Shown here one piece after another: positions 1 to 10,555 of a stretch of DNA of 64,000 nt. A program made the position numbers and the translations under genes. The stretch spans positions 972,001-1,036,000 of the forward strand of contig JAWNZC010000238.1 of assembly GCA_035771165.1 (NCBI GenBank), read 5' to 3'. A model generated the notes under the pieces. It was not told where the DNA came from. It did not search any database and saw nothing but the letters and a program-made list of their open reading frames with translations. The stretch is from Paragorgia papillata. Its lineage: Eukaryota > Cnidaria > Anthozoa > Scleralcyonacea > Coralliidae. The first letter of the stretch is position 1; each line of letters starts with the position of its first letter.

Positions 1-156
1 ATAAATAAAGTGGTTTTACTTTACTCTTTATATATACAATCAATTTTGTTCTTACCACGTTGTGACGTCATCTGTGCATCTATAACTGAACAGACAACGG
101 CAAAATGGAATCTATTTGTTAATTAGAAAAAACTGTTGTGTTTTGTTTTGTTTTAG

Positions 157-328
157 AGATAGAGTTAAGAAAGACATAAAGGAATGGGAAGAGAGTGGTC
201 AGTGGCCATGGTCTTGTTATGCCACCTTTGCAAATGATTCGTGTTATGAAGGCCTGGTAGATATTTCACCCGAGGAAATGAGAGTTGAAGCATACCAAGC
301 AAACGCTGGCGGAAATGCTGGAAGCTAT
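157..328 (+). CDS. NUP42: NUP42 exon (conserved core)
   Basis: The acceptor is a T-rich tract ending TTTTAG at 151-156 and the donor is GTAAGTAC at 329. The exon supplies the last base of a split codon, then 57 codons, and ends in phase 0. It encodes the conserved WPWSCY and DISPEEMR motifs. Confidence 0.88.
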
Positions 329-3300
329 GTAAGTACATAGGAGTACAAGAATATAAAGGCGGGGTTACACTGTGCAATGTTTCTTCTATTTCTTTTTTCC
401 CTTCAAGTTTTTAACGCGGTTTTTGTCTTTGGAGTTTGCCGCGTTACCGTGGTTGTCAAGTTTATCGTGTCGTTTCTTAAGCCCCGCATGCACAGACGAC
501 CAAGTTTTCCTTGACAAGTTTTTCCTTGAGAAGTTTTATTTGTTCGTGTGTACGACACAAATTGACAATTTTTTCCTTGACAAGGAGCCTTGTTCAAAAG
601 CTGGTCATGCCAGCTTTTGAACAAGGAAATTTGTTCGTGTGTATAGTCGTCAAGGAAAACTTGACAAGATCATCTCCGAAGCTTATTACGCGATCATTTA
701 ATACCGTCAAGGAAAACTTGTCCAACCGTATACACACGAGCAATTATGACTTGTCAAGGGAAATTGTTGGAGAAAAACGTGTTCATCGTACACACGAGCA
801 AGGAAAGTTACCAAGGAAGTTGTCAAGGAAAACTTGGTCGTCTGTGCGGGGCTTTATACACCAGTTCGGTTTTCATTTGTCCAACCAAGCAGACTTTAGT
901 ATTTTACCACATTTTACTCGTCTATATAATGCCAGACGATTTTACTTGTCAAGAGGAGAGCCCTCGGAAGTGAACGAAAACCAGCAGTAATATTCCAGGA
1001 CATTATCTTGTTCGGAATATTTGAATAACGATACCTAATTCTCTCGGTTAGTTGTCTTCAAATTTAACTCAGAAATTTTCCCGCCAAAAGTTAGTTCCGA
1101 AAAAGAGGCATATTGTCCGGGGGTTTAATATCGTAGGATCTAGGAAAGTATCTTTTTTGTCACACTACGAGTGTCTTCATGTTTAGTTATATTTTCAAAT
1201 TTTACAGACGCAATCTATCCAACAAACTACGCAGAAATACATGCATCGGAAACGCGAACTATCCAACATGTCTTTGGCGTCACTGGTAAGTTATATCTAC
1301 ACGTTTTTAATGTCAGAATTTTGTTAAGCCTGGTGCATTGAACTATAAGAAGACTGGAACGATAACTCAGGGGGGGGGGGGATTTTGAAGCCAGTGCCAG
1401 TCCCTTTGCAGGTAGCTCCCGTGCTTCAAGTTACTTAATTTTCATCCTGCCATATATTTTGTTTGGGACGATAACAAATTACTCCAAAACAACGGATTGA
1501 AATACATTGTTTTATACGTATGTTTTTAGAAATAGCATTGGCTTCAATTTGATGTATAGTATAAGTTTCCTCGTTTTAAACTTTTTAAAATGTAGTAAAT
1601 GTTCGACCATATTTCGCTGGGAAATAACACTAAGAAACTTGTTGTAGTTTTTCTGAGTTTTGAGCTGAAATACTTAAAACTGAACGTTGGGCTGAAATCG
1701 GTCAAAATATCGCATCATGCCGTGCGTGGCGATTACCATTGTTTATCGTTCACTGATCACTCATTATTCTTCCTGCAGTTATTTGGTTTGATGATCGTAA
1801 AAATTGTGGCTCCAGTTGCTAAACATGTGAGGTTTTACATGGAAATGGCACACTTGTATGGTAAACAACGATTTTCATCGGTTGACCAGCCGATAAAAAT
1901 CAGCCGACTAAAATCATAGCGTGTGCACCAGGCCATTGAACTCTTATAAGTAAACTGGAACGCTAACTCCATAAGTCAGGCCCTATGAATGGATGAAGCC
2001 AAAACGCTGAACGTTGGGCTGTATATGAAACTGAAGCTATTGAAAATTGCTATTGGGTATAGAAACTTCAAGACTTTATGTGAGAAAATCTAAATCTGCT
2101 CTGGTGCGTCTCAGCCAATCAGAGCACACAATTTTACCGGAAGTAATTTGTGCCATATAGACGTCATTTTCAGCCTTTTTAATTCCATTGAAAATATACA
2201 GAAGCTATAAGACAAACGAAATTGAAAAGAATTCAAAATAAAAATTGAAAATAAATTGACGTCATGGCAGGGTGAAAATTACGTAAAAGGATCTATAATA
2301 AACTGGATTAAACTACATTTTCTAAGGGGGTTTGGTGAATGAAAATCTCAAGTGTAAGATTTGAGATTTTTCTTCACCAGTCTCCTAACAATAGTTTCTT
2401 GCATTGTTTCAGCAACAAGAAATGTCAAGGTCATCTCAGCCGAGTGGTGGTACTACTGGTGGATTATTTGGTAATCTTACCTCCTCAGGTAGCCCATTTG
2501 GCGGCAATCAGACGTCCTTATTTGGCAACAGTACACCACCAGCCACTACCACGACTTCCAATGGCTTGTTTGGGTCGAATCTCCAAAGGTGACCAACCAG
2601 TTCTCTCTTAGAATATTTCATTGATCGCAGCTATTGCTCCAGCTGTCTTTAATTCACATTGAGCTTATTTGACTCTTTGTAATCCGACTGGTTAAAAGTC
2701 TTTTATGGGCACCAAGTTTAACGAGACGCCTTTCTTGTCGTTTGCCATTATCATTTTCATCATCATCATCACCACCACCATCGTCACCACCACCATCATC
2801 GCCGCTACCACCAACATTATCGTCATCATCAACATTATCGTCATCACCACCGCCATCAACACTATCGTCATCACCACCACCATCAACACTATCGTCATCA
2901 CCATCAACATTATCGTCATCACCATCAACACTATCGTCATCACCACCACCACCACTATCGTCATCACAACCACCATCAACATTATCGTCATCACCACCAC
3001 CATCAACATTATCGTCATCACCACCACCATCAACACTATCGTCATCACCACCACCATCAACACTATCGTCATCACCACTACCATCAACATTATCGTCATC
3101 ACCACCACCATCAGTCATCACCACCATTATCGTCATCACCACCACCATCATCACCAACATTATCGTCATCACCACCACCATCAGTCATTGTCAGCAATTG
3201 TCATCATCATCGCCACTCTTATCATTATCATCATCACCACCGGATTAAACTGACGCAGCTCTTCTTGTTTGACGAAAGTAACCAACCCATTTCTAACATT

Positions 3301-3627
3301 TGCAATTTCAGCATGTCTACCTCTGGACCAAGTTCTTTCTCATCATCTTTGTTTCCCGCCACAACCTTGTCTGGCCCGTTTGGTTCCTCGTCAGGCAGCG
3401 CCATGTCATCTGTCGAACCGAGCATGTCACTGTTTGGCTCTTCACAAGACAATCCCACAATAACTGCAGACTCTTCAGAGCCTCCGAGCTCGAGCTCAGC
3501 CGCGAACAGTCAGCACACTGCGGCTCCTGCACTGAGATGCAGTGAACAGGACTTGAAGGCCTTCAAGGACGAATATTTTGTGCTGGGTGCCATACCCGAA
3601 TGCCCGCCACCGCCTGAACTTTGTTGA
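157..3627 (+). CDS. NUP42: Nucleoporin NUP42 (NLP1/hCG1-like), 3' part, four exons
   Basis: NUP42 is an FG nucleoporin on the cytoplasmic face of the nuclear pore that binds GLE1 and helps mRNA export. Joining 157-328, 1208-1285, 2413-2588 and 3312-3627 keeps one frame through three GT-AG introns and yields about 246 residues to a TGA stop. The first exon has the family core (KEWEESGQWPWSCY, then DISPEEMRVE). The second gives a basic stretch (QKYMHRKRELSN). Exons 3 and 4 are Gly/Ser/Thr rich with six FG motifs (GLFG, PFGG, LFGN, LFGS, PFGS, LFGS). The C-terminus has the conserved GLE1-binding-like tail (DLKAFKDEYFVLGAIP, then PPPPELC). Human NUP42 is about 423 residues. The CCCH zinc finger that opens the protein must lie on an exon left of the window, since the exon at 157 starts with the third base of a split codon. 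Identification rests on motif recognition; no alignment was run. Confidence 0.88.
479..853. mobile_element. Fold-back element in NUP42 intron
   Basis: The arms start with AAGCCCCGCA and end with its complement TGCGGGGCTT. They share CAGACGACCAAGTTTTCC in inverted orientation, and variants of the word CAAGGAAAACTTG recur inside. A near-perfect hairpin of the word CTTGTTCAAAAGCTGG lies at about 581-617. It looks like a non-autonomous MITE; I see no coding capacity of its own. Confidence 0.7.
1208..1285 (+). CDS. NUP42: NUP42 exon (basic helix region)
   Basis: This is a 26-codon exon in phase 0 at both ends, with acceptor TTTTACAG ending at 1207 and donor GTAAGT at 1286. It encodes a Gln-rich then basic segment (QKYMHRKREL) that lines up with the helix following DISPEE in vertebrate NUP42. 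Confidence 0.82.
2160..2290 (+). repeat. Dispersed repeat, same family as 18478-18660
   Basis: GTCATTTTCAGCCTTTT, GAAAATATACA and GACGTCA with GGGTGAAAATTACGT occur in the same order in the fold-back element at 18478-18660. This copy lacks the outer terminal repeats seen there. Confidence 0.6.
2413..2588 (+). CDS. NUP42: NUP42 exon (FG repeats)
   Basis: The acceptor is TTGTTTCAG ending at 2412. The donor is CAAAG|GTGACC at 2589, a less common +3 G form. The exon has 58 codons plus two bases. It carries four FG motifs in a Ser/Thr/Gly-rich, low-charge setting typical of the pore barrier. The leftover AG joins the C at 3312 to make a serine codon. Confidence 0.85.
2741..3243 (+). repeat. CAT/CAC triplet and 15-24-mer tandem array in NUP42 intron
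   Basis: Imperfect tandem copies of ATCGTCATCACC, CACCATCAACA and CATTATCGTC fill the third intron. Long open frames here (Thr/Ile, Ser/Pro, or Asp/Gly on the other strand) are by-products of the triplet period and not genes. Confidence 0.9.
3312..3627 (+). CDS. NUP42: NUP42 last coding exon
   Basis: The acceptor is CAATTTCAG ending at 3311. The exon adds one base to a split Ser codon, then 104 codons and the stop TGA. It holds two more FG motifs, a Ser-rich spacer and the acidic/hydrophobic C-terminal tail ending PPPPELC, which is the most diagnostic part of the protein. Confidence 0.88.
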
Positions 3628-4097
3628 AAAGTCGGGAAAAGGTTAATATAGAGCCCGAGCCAGGCCCCCCATAATTTCAGGCTCGCTCGACGTTGAAAAA
3701 GAGAGGCCTGGAACTCAGGATAAGCTGGGTACAAATATTATATCCGAGATCGTGCTTCTGCTGTTATTGCTAGCGTGTTAATTTTCATCTTGTGTTTATA
3801 TGAGCCGAGCCAGCCCGCCTAGCCGGGATTTCGCTTTGTGAGACCGAGATCTCTGTTACCCGGCCTGTTTTTTCCCCTATGTAAACACGATTGACCGGTT
3901 GGCTCGCCCACCCAGGCTGGCACTAACGGCTTCGTACACGCGACACAATTTATTTTTATCAGCTTTTTTCGACATATTAACAATTTACAAGTTCTGCTTG
4001 TTCATGTACAGTTCATATTTAAAACAACGAGACTTCGTGTCTTACCAGAACTGATAAATTACGCAATTAGCACAACAAACAAGCCAGTCCAGTTACA

Positions 4098-4428
4098 GTG
4101 CCTATCTCACCTGTGGGGATTTTACATATTCGTAATCTTTGGGTTCCCCTGAGCAAAATTGCAATATATCTTGCCAGCCGAAAATTTCATCTTCATGGAG
4201 GTTTTCGCTGTCAAAGTTACCGGATGTGATGTCACAAAAGGCATTTTTGTGGCAAGTAACAAAAGAAAACTGGTTTGGAATGCCTCTTGTGACATCAAAT
4301 CCGGTAACTTTGACAGCAAAAAACGCCATGAAGATGAAATTTTTGGGTGACAAGATATATTGCGATTTTGCTGAGGAGAACCCAAAGATTACGCATATGT
4401 AAAATCCCCACAGGTGAGATAGGCACTT
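4098..4428. mobile_element. Long inverted-repeat MITE
   Basis: The left end AGTGCCTATCTCACCTGTGG and the right end CCACAGGTGAGATAGGCACT are exact complements. The arms, each about 140 bp, also share GATTTTACATA, TAATCTTTGGGTTC and CATCTTCATGG in inverted form. There is no coding region. Confidence 0.8.
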
Positions 4429-5247
4429 TAAGAGCTAGCCGTTCTCATGTAAACACAATAAAAATCATCTCGGCAAAGCGGGTACCCAGGCTGACTCACC
4501 TCCATATAAACACCTCCTTAGACAGAGTATAAAGTGAAAATTAGGTGGTAAACTGCCGAGAATAGTTTTGATAACGAAATACTGACGTTTCGAATGGAGC
4601 CTTTCATCAGAGTGAGATGATTTCACAAATATTATATAACAAGTTGTAAAAGTTGTAAACTGCCGAGATATTTAGTAACGAAACACTCACGTTTCGAGCA
4701 GAGGCCATCATCATTTTACCCTCATTAAGGACTCCGCTTGAAACGTCGTCAGTATTTCGTTGCTGTGAAACTCTATCTCATCAGTTTGCCACCTTTTCAC
4801 TATCCAAAACACTCTGGGACAAATATTGGGCGTGCTAGTAGGGGGAGGAGACTGAGATGTTTGCCCCCCCTCGCCCCAACGAACTGTAATGTCATATGTA
4901 CTGTAATGGCCAATGATCTCTCTAGTTGTTATTTATAAACTATATATGGTAGTGGGTCCCAGGGGTGTTACCAGCCCTGGAAAAGTGCCGGGGGTTGGGC
5001 GATGACGTCACACTTTTGATGATGTCACAGAGCGGTTTCAAAGAGAAAAAATGCCTGGTCAAGATTGGTAATATACAAAAGTAGAAAATTATTCCGACTC
5101 CTCCAGCCAAAACAAACACTTCATGAGATGCGAATCTTCCCGATTGTTAACTTTGATCAAAGGTTTTGATTCGAAGCGTCAGTATTTCGTTATCTAAGCC
5201 GGAAGATCTCACTCAGAGTTGGAAAAAGCTTTCAATCTTCCTCCGGG
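4429..5247. other. Non-coding stretch with Penelope-type terminal motifs
   Basis: No gene is seen. Copies of a word family around ACGTTTCGA with flanking CATCAGAGTGA occur near 4585-4620, 4690 and 5180. This family resembles terminal repeats of Penelope-like elements. Confidence 0.4.
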
Positions 5248-5710
5248 TACACGCGTAAAAACGCATAACTTGTTCACGGTTGCCAACAGGCGTGAACAAT
5301 GTTGTGCTGCTCGCCGTGAACAAGTTGTCAACATACAAGTTGTTCACTTATGGTTCGAACAACTTGTTCACGGATAAATCAACAGCATGAACAAGTTGTT
5401 CCAACAGCACATTTTTATAGCCAACAACGTTGTTCGCACATGATACAACATGTTGTAACAGCATGACGAAATAACAACGATGAACAACAATGTTACAACA
5501 ATGGTGAACATGGTTGATGTATCAACATGTTCTTCGGTTGTTACAACATGCGTGAACAACGGTTGTTGTTTCATCAAGCTGTAACAACTTGTTGAAACAA
5601 TGATGAACAATGTTGTTCATTTATCAATGTTGTTCACATATGTCAACAAGTTGTTACAGCATTGTTCAGGCAACAATGCTGTAACAACTTCCGAGATTTT
5701 TACGCGTGTA
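5248..5710. mobile_element. Fold-back element built from TTGTTCA words
   Basis: The ends are TACACGCGTAAAAA and TTTTTACGCGTGTA, an exact inverted pair. The interior is almost entirely variants of AACAAGTTGTT, TGAACAA and ATGTTGTTC on both strands, so the transcript could fold in many registers. It lies just 3' of the SAP-domain exon. Confidence 0.7.
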
Positions 5711-5793
5711 GAATTTCAACTTATCACAACCTTCTTCAAAATAGCGGAAATTTGGGATTTCGCGACATTCATAAATATATAGCATATTTTTAC

Positions 5794-6030
5794 TTTGGCT
5801 TTGGATAAGTCAATTGCTTCCTTCAATTTCAAAACACCTTGACTCAGTTGTCCCGCACCATTAGTGGTATCATTCACTCTTACTTTTTGGCTTTCTTTTT
5901 GGCTTTCTAGGTATTTATAAAGTCTCTCTTGCAAGTCTTCTTTAACGCCAGACTTTTTGAAGCCCCGTTGTTCCAGTTCATTCTTTAGTTCGTCTACTTT
6001 TAGTGGGCTGATAGGCTCTCCATTCTCCAT
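5794..6030 (-). CDS. SAP-domain protein, probable first exon
   Basis: Reading left from the ATG at 6030, residues 10-40 form a SAP motif (KVDELKNELEQRGFKKSGVK, then DLQERL), a helix-turn-helix fold that binds AT-rich or scaffold DNA or RNA. A Glu/Lys/Gln-rich helix follows (LESQKESQKV), then an Asn/Gly linker and another short helix. A possible donor (GCCAAA|GTAAAA) lies at 5793; beyond it the frame runs through AT-rich sequence to a stop at 5716. The following exon was not found. SAP domains occur in nuclear regulators such as SAFB and THO1, and also at the N-terminus of proteins near cnidarian transposons, so it may belong to a mobile element. The domain call is firm; gene identity is unknown. 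Confidence 0.55.
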
Positions 6031-6042
6031 TAGTGGCTCTCA

Positions 6043-6180
6043 CGATTACATGGACATTTTCATCCCGGCAAACCGGGCTAGCCCGCGGCTTGCCATGTAA
6101 TCGAAATGTTAAAACAACATGCGTTTGATATATAAGGCGAGCTAGCCCGGTTAACTGGGCCAGCCCGGTCCATGTAATCG
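6043..6180. mobile_element. Short GC-rich fold-back repeat upstream of the SAP exon
   Basis: The ends are GATTACATGG and CCATGTAATC. Inside, GGGCTAGCCCG and GGGCCAGCCCGG occur as internal palindromes. Related fragments with GGGCTAGCCCGG lie near 3800 and 21250. It overlaps the likely promoter of the SAP gene. Confidence 0.55.
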
Positions 6181-6279
6181 CCCCCTAATTGGGAAGAATC
6201 TGCAGTCTCCATATGTCAGAAATATCTTTGGGATACGGAGCTCATTCAAACACGTCCGAAGCCGAACATACAACGTCTC

Positions 6280-6475
6280 GTACGTTCGTAACGTCGACTG
6301 CGCATCAAAATGACGCGTTCTGCGTCGGGATAAAACTTCTTTCAATTCATAACACCAGGCGTATAACGAATTTGCAAGTGTAAATGAAATGCAAATGATC
6401 CTGTGCCCTTAGCCTGTTATGGAGTGAAATAAGTTTTATCCGCACTCGAAATTACGAACTGGCTTATTGTACAGT
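6280..6475. mobile_element. MITE copy (family with 30745-30912)
   Basis: GCATCAAAATGACG, TTCTGCGTCGG and TAAAACTT recur with their complements (AATAAGTTTTATCC, ATTACGAACT) on the far side. The second copy at 30745-30912 has the same order. Confidence 0.55.
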
Positions 6476-6978
6476 GACTCAGCGGCTAGTCTGCTATAAC
6501 AGTTGATACATGGAATTACTCGCAATTGCCGCGGAGAAGCAGACTACGCATTTGTTGGTCAGCCAATGTCTTACGTAAATCAATACCTTCTTTTTAATAA
6601 TTCAGCCTGACCAATTATAAACAAGACGCCCGCTCAGACGTTAATTAAACTCAAAATTGTTTTATGTAATGTTTACACCCGTTTTCAAAATTACGCGACG
6701 AGGCCGGAAATATTGCAGTCGACATGTGACTTTTATGGCAATCCGAAATACTTTAATATAACTTACTTTGTCATTGTATTCACCATCTCCATGGATAACA
6801 TCCTCGTTTCGGTTTAATAATTCGCCATTTGGTCTTTATTAACGTCCTCGATCATTTCATTGTATTCTGATTCAGTTCATATTGATGTCCGCCATTTTGT
6901 GACAACAAAATGCCACAAAACTCACATGCATGTTAACTTCACACCGAAGCCATTACGTAACTCCTTTAACAAATTGGG

Positions 6979-7012
6979 GGATTGGGCGGGGGGGGGGGGG
7001 GGGGGGGGGGGG
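6979..7012 (+). repeat. Poly-G tract
   Basis: An almost pure G run of about 34 bases, followed by GAGAGGGAG. The true length is uncertain in any assembly. Confidence 0.9.
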
Positions 7013-7893
7013 AGAGGGAGATTTCGCTAGTTTTTGTAATCAATTTGGCCTTTTACATGCATCCCGAAGAATCTGGCAAAAAATCCCCGGTTATCGGCGA
7101 TCGGTTTCCATTATCGTAACTGTTGTCGTATCCGAGGTCGTATCAGCGACTGTTGTGAATTGTTGTAAAAGTTCAACCTGGTTCAACTTCTACAACAGTC
7201 GCCGATCGATGGCCGATTGAATACAACTCGCGTTTCCATTAAGTTGTAATTGTTCAGACTTGTAATTGTAAGACTTGATCAGCGATGATCGCTGACTGAA
7301 TTACAACGATTACAACTTGCGTTTCCATCCATTAAGTTGCAATTGTTCAGACTTGTGATCGCCAACTGAATTACAACTATATGGAAACCAGCCACATACC
7401 CGCTATCTTTTTTTCAACTTTGGTCTCACTTTAGTCTTGCGAAAAGCTTTTGCGCCATTGCTTTCTATAAATTACCTTTAACAATTTCCATGTGAATCTG
7501 TAGAAAGAACGGAACAGTACAGGATACTGAGAAATTGCGTGTGAGATATCACAGGTGAGAAGACGCAACAGCTTGCCACGCGTGCCTACTCTTCGTGGGG
7601 TCCGTTTCGCTTTGTGTAATCTCGCTAAGTTTGTTAGGACCTAATATGCACGAAATTGCTAACCGGGCGTTTTCAACGCACCGGACGTCTTTGTCGGTTT
7701 TCCATTTAAAATAAACAGCCGTCGTATACCTCGAGAGTGAGTTATTGAGTATCGTTTTAGCCCAGGAGAAAAACAAGCTAGGCGTTTAATTGGCAGAACT
7801 TCACACGTCTTGTAATTGGCTGTGACAATGTTAACGAGCCGTGATTCGGTGGGAGGAGCCAAGAGCCTCGAGGTGCAGGGGTTTGTTCTCTGG

Positions 7894-7901
7894 TATATAA
7901 A
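7894..7901 (+). promoter_or_regulatory. TATA box of the bHLH gene
   Basis: TATATAAA sits 63 bases upstream of the ATG at 7964, in GC-richer sequence than its surroundings. It would place transcription start near 7925 and give a 5' UTR of about 40 bases. Confidence 0.65.
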
Positions 7902-7963
7902 GATGGAATTCGACTGGTTTTTCCTTAGAAGGAGTGACCCCACCGAGTGAAAATTGAAAAACA

Positions 7964-8479
7964 ATGTCTTCAGGTTCCAGTGGCTGTTCGTCGGACGATG
8001 TGGAACAAGATATGCACGGGAGTGCTGTGCGCTACAGACTGCGCAAGAGATCGCACGAAACGCGCAACAAAATGGCACGAATGGCGGGGTATATCGAAGA
8101 AGAAGATGAGGACTACTGGAGCGATTCCGACCACAAAGAACGAAAGCGCAAATCGCCGGTTCGAGCCAAAGCTACAACACGGGAGCGAAAACGGATGCAC
8201 AAACTCAACAGCGCTTACGATAAACTCAGAAAAGTCGTACCAAAACTCAACTGCGATGGATCAAATCAAAGACTAACAAAGATCGCTACGTTGCGTTTGG
8301 CTATCGAATACATCGGCGCTTTGACCACGTTTTTGGGGAATTTAAACAACGAAGAGAAGGACGAAAATCGAGATACGGACGAAGAAACAACAAGTTCAGC
8401 AGAAGAGGATGAAACTGAAATTTTGGCCAAACTTATTGATAGTGTAATAGAGGAATGTGGCTGGTTTTTGAGTAAGTAG
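7964..8479 (+). CDS. Group A bHLH transcription factor (NeuroD/Neurogenin/Atonal-like)
   Basis: The 171-residue frame starts at an ATG in good context (AAAACAATGT). It opens with a Ser-rich and acidic N-terminus. The basic region and helix 1 cover about residues 67-88 ([20 protein letters not shown]), followed by a short loop ([11 protein letters not shown]) and helix 2 ([20 protein letters not shown]). The RERxRMxxLN and LTKIxTLRxAxxYIxAL patterns are those of dimerising E-box binders of the NeuroD, Neurogenin, Mist and Atonal group. These pair with E proteins and act in neural and secretory cell fate. An acidic tail rich in Glu and Asp follows. I cannot assign the subfamily. A strong splice donor overlaps the final codons, so a spliced form with a different C-terminus is possible. 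A TATA box lies upstream and an AATAAA at 9641. Confidence 0.88.
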   Translation: MSSGSSGCSSDDVEQDMHGSAVRYRLRKRSHETRNKMARMAGYIEEEDEDYWSDSDHKERKRKSPVRAKATTRERKRMHKLNSAYDKLRKVVPKLNCDGSNQRLTKIATLRLAIEYIGALTTFLGNLNNEEKDENRDTDEETTSSAEEDETEILAKLIDSVIEECGWFLSK

Positions 8480-9114
8480 TTTCGCTGATTTCTTTCGATA
8501 TATTTCTTAAATACTCAAATGAACGTACATGAACACAATACAGGTCTTTTGTATCACGCTGGTAAAATTTCTCACTGAAGTGCGAATCGAGTTGTCGTAT
8601 AAAACAACATTGGGAAGTCACACTGTAGGGATGACACAGCATTCGTGGACTTTGAATTTTGAAAACCAGCAAGGTTTTATGAAATTCGTTAAGGTTAATC
8701 AATAGTTTTAAACCTCGGTAAAGCTGATATCTTCTTACAATGAAAAGATGTATAGGTTAGAGTATAGAGATAAACCGAGTCTTCTGTTAAATCGAATCAA
8801 AATGTTTTGGCAACAGTGAGCCGTATAGTTAAACTAAGTCTTCAATATAACTTTGGTATGCTTTTGGGCACTGAATATTTGTGAACGAGTACGGCAATTG
8901 CTGTCGGCTGTATCTGTTGAATTCAGTTTAATGTACTGTACAATTTAGTTCTCAACATAAGAAAAGAAGGGATGAAGAAATCAGATACCATGAACATGCA
9001 GTCACGCCACGTACCATCAATTCAAAAATGGCTCCTATGCAGAACTCATTGTCTTTTGTTTGTTTCTACTTTCATAATGTGTATATATACTAAGCACTTT
9101 CTTTTTATTTGTAG
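8472..9114 (+). other. Possible 3' intron of the bHLH gene
   Basis: GTAAGT at 8472 lies inside the Ser-Lys-stop end of the frame, and a pyrimidine tract ending TTTATTTGTAG at 9114 gives an acceptor. Removing this segment replaces the ending Ser-Lys with Asn-Gly-Ser. Confidence 0.55.
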
Positions 9115-9125
9115 ATGGGAGTTAG
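9115..9125 (+). CDS. Alternative terminal codons of the bHLH gene
   Basis: If the intron 8472-9114 is removed, the A at 8471 joins AT here to give Asn, then Gly, Ser and a TAG stop at 9123-9125. The rest of the exon would be 3' UTR up to the AATAAA at 9641. The coding length is nearly unchanged (172 against 171 residues). Confidence 0.45.
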
Positions 9126-9640
9126 TGAATAGATCTGAGCGTTAAGCCGGGTTAATGAGCTTCTCTGTAAATGAACATAATGGAATCCGCTGAATGAATT
9201 CAAGAACACAAGCCCGAATGTCATATACTTTCAAGTTCAATGAAGCAAAGCCGTTTCAAGTCGCCCAAACGAGGGATGGAGGGATGTTGCGAACAGAACT
9301 GTAAGTTTACTCAAAGAAGCAACCCAGAAAGGCCATAAACTGACAAAACTATAAAGTAAGCTTTGTTGTCGAGCGGAAATAAAAAGGACAAACTTGCTGT
9401 TAAGAAGGATTTTGATACTCCACGAATTATGTCTTAATCTTGTTCACCTATATATAAGTATTAAGTATTATATATGAGACAAGCTGCTATAGGTCTAGTG
9501 CATGATATTTAACGTAGTTATATGTTTAAACTTTAAAAGAACCAACCGAAGACAGGTTTTCGAAAGAAACATTATTTATATGAACTATTGGCCTGATTGT
9601 TGTGTGTATAAAAGGTTTAATTTATAGTTGTAAAATATAT

Positions 9641-9646
9641 AATAAA
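9641..9646 (+). terminator. Polyadenylation signal, bHLH gene
   Basis: AATAAA lies in AT-rich sequence about 500 bases after the stop codons. Another AATAAA at about 9379 is an alternative. Confidence 0.45.
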
Positions 9647-9825
9647 ACTTAAAACATTGCTATCATATTGTGCAGAGTATTTCAAGAAGTCTTGACTATA
9701 GTGTTTATAGATATTATATCTATACACTGAATACTTTCTAAAAAGGAAAACTAGAAAGACGAACTTCAAGGAAGGGAGGTTTGTATATGGATCCTTCTGT
9801 AACGATTTGGATCATTAGACTTTTA

Positions 9826-10034
9826 ACTCTTTCCTGTCCGAATTGGTCTTTAGTATTTTATTCTGGCTAACGCCAGACGATTTTATTCACCTCTGGAGAA
9901 GCCCTTGGACAGGAATGAGTTATAAACGATCTCTCCAACTCTTTCCTGTCCGAATTGGTCTTTAGTATTTTATTCTGGCTAACGCCAGACGATTTTATTC
10001 ACCTCTGGAGAAGCCCTCGGACAGGAATGAGTTA
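9826..10034 (+). repeat. Tandem pair of a dispersed ~98-bp repeat
   Basis: Two near-identical copies run from AACTCTTTCCTGTCCGAATT to GGACAGGAATGAGTTA; the two ends of each copy are complementary (hairpin-forming). Relics with TTTAGTATTTTA and CTAACGCC occur near 890, 16300, 19985, 20105 and 46750, so it is an abundant short element. Confidence 0.8.
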
Positions 10035-10555
10035 ATGAAGTGTGAAACTGTGTATTTTTAACTCTTCAAATTCCTGTATAATCCATCAAAGTAGTGATGT
10101 TCTCGACGTTGAATAATTTATCTGCTTCTGAGAGCCGACTGAGAATCAGAACCTTGCTCTTCAGGCAAGCCCGTTGTATATGTATCTATAACTCACGTCT
10201 TCGAGATGTAGAATTTTAAATAATCTACTAGACGTTTGATATATATGTTACATATACAGATCCACTAAATATATATATGCGTGTCGTACGAATGAAGCAT
10301 GCATTCTCGGTTGAAAAAACAGTCAAACCTAAGCCAAGTGTACGTGACCTGGAAAGAAGAATTTCAAACGTAGGAAATTTGTGTATGGATTCTTCTGCAG
10401 CGATTTGGATCGTTAGATCTTAATGAAGTGTGAAACTGGTGTATTTTTTACTCCTTTTAAAATCCTGTAATCGATCAAGTAGTGATATGTTTTACGTTTG
10501 AGTCGACGTTGAATAATTTATCTGGTTCTGAAAACTGAGATCAATACCCTGCTCT

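Noticed and set aside
2654..3253. Long Asp/Gly, Thr/Ile and Ser/Pro frames
   Set aside because: They follow a CAT/CAC triplet array in an intron; frames stay open only because the repeat period is three.
4585..4700. Hammerhead motif around CTGATGA...GAAACGTC (minus)
   Set aside because: Core words are present but no complementary helix I flanks them, unlike the motifs at 42301 and 43338.
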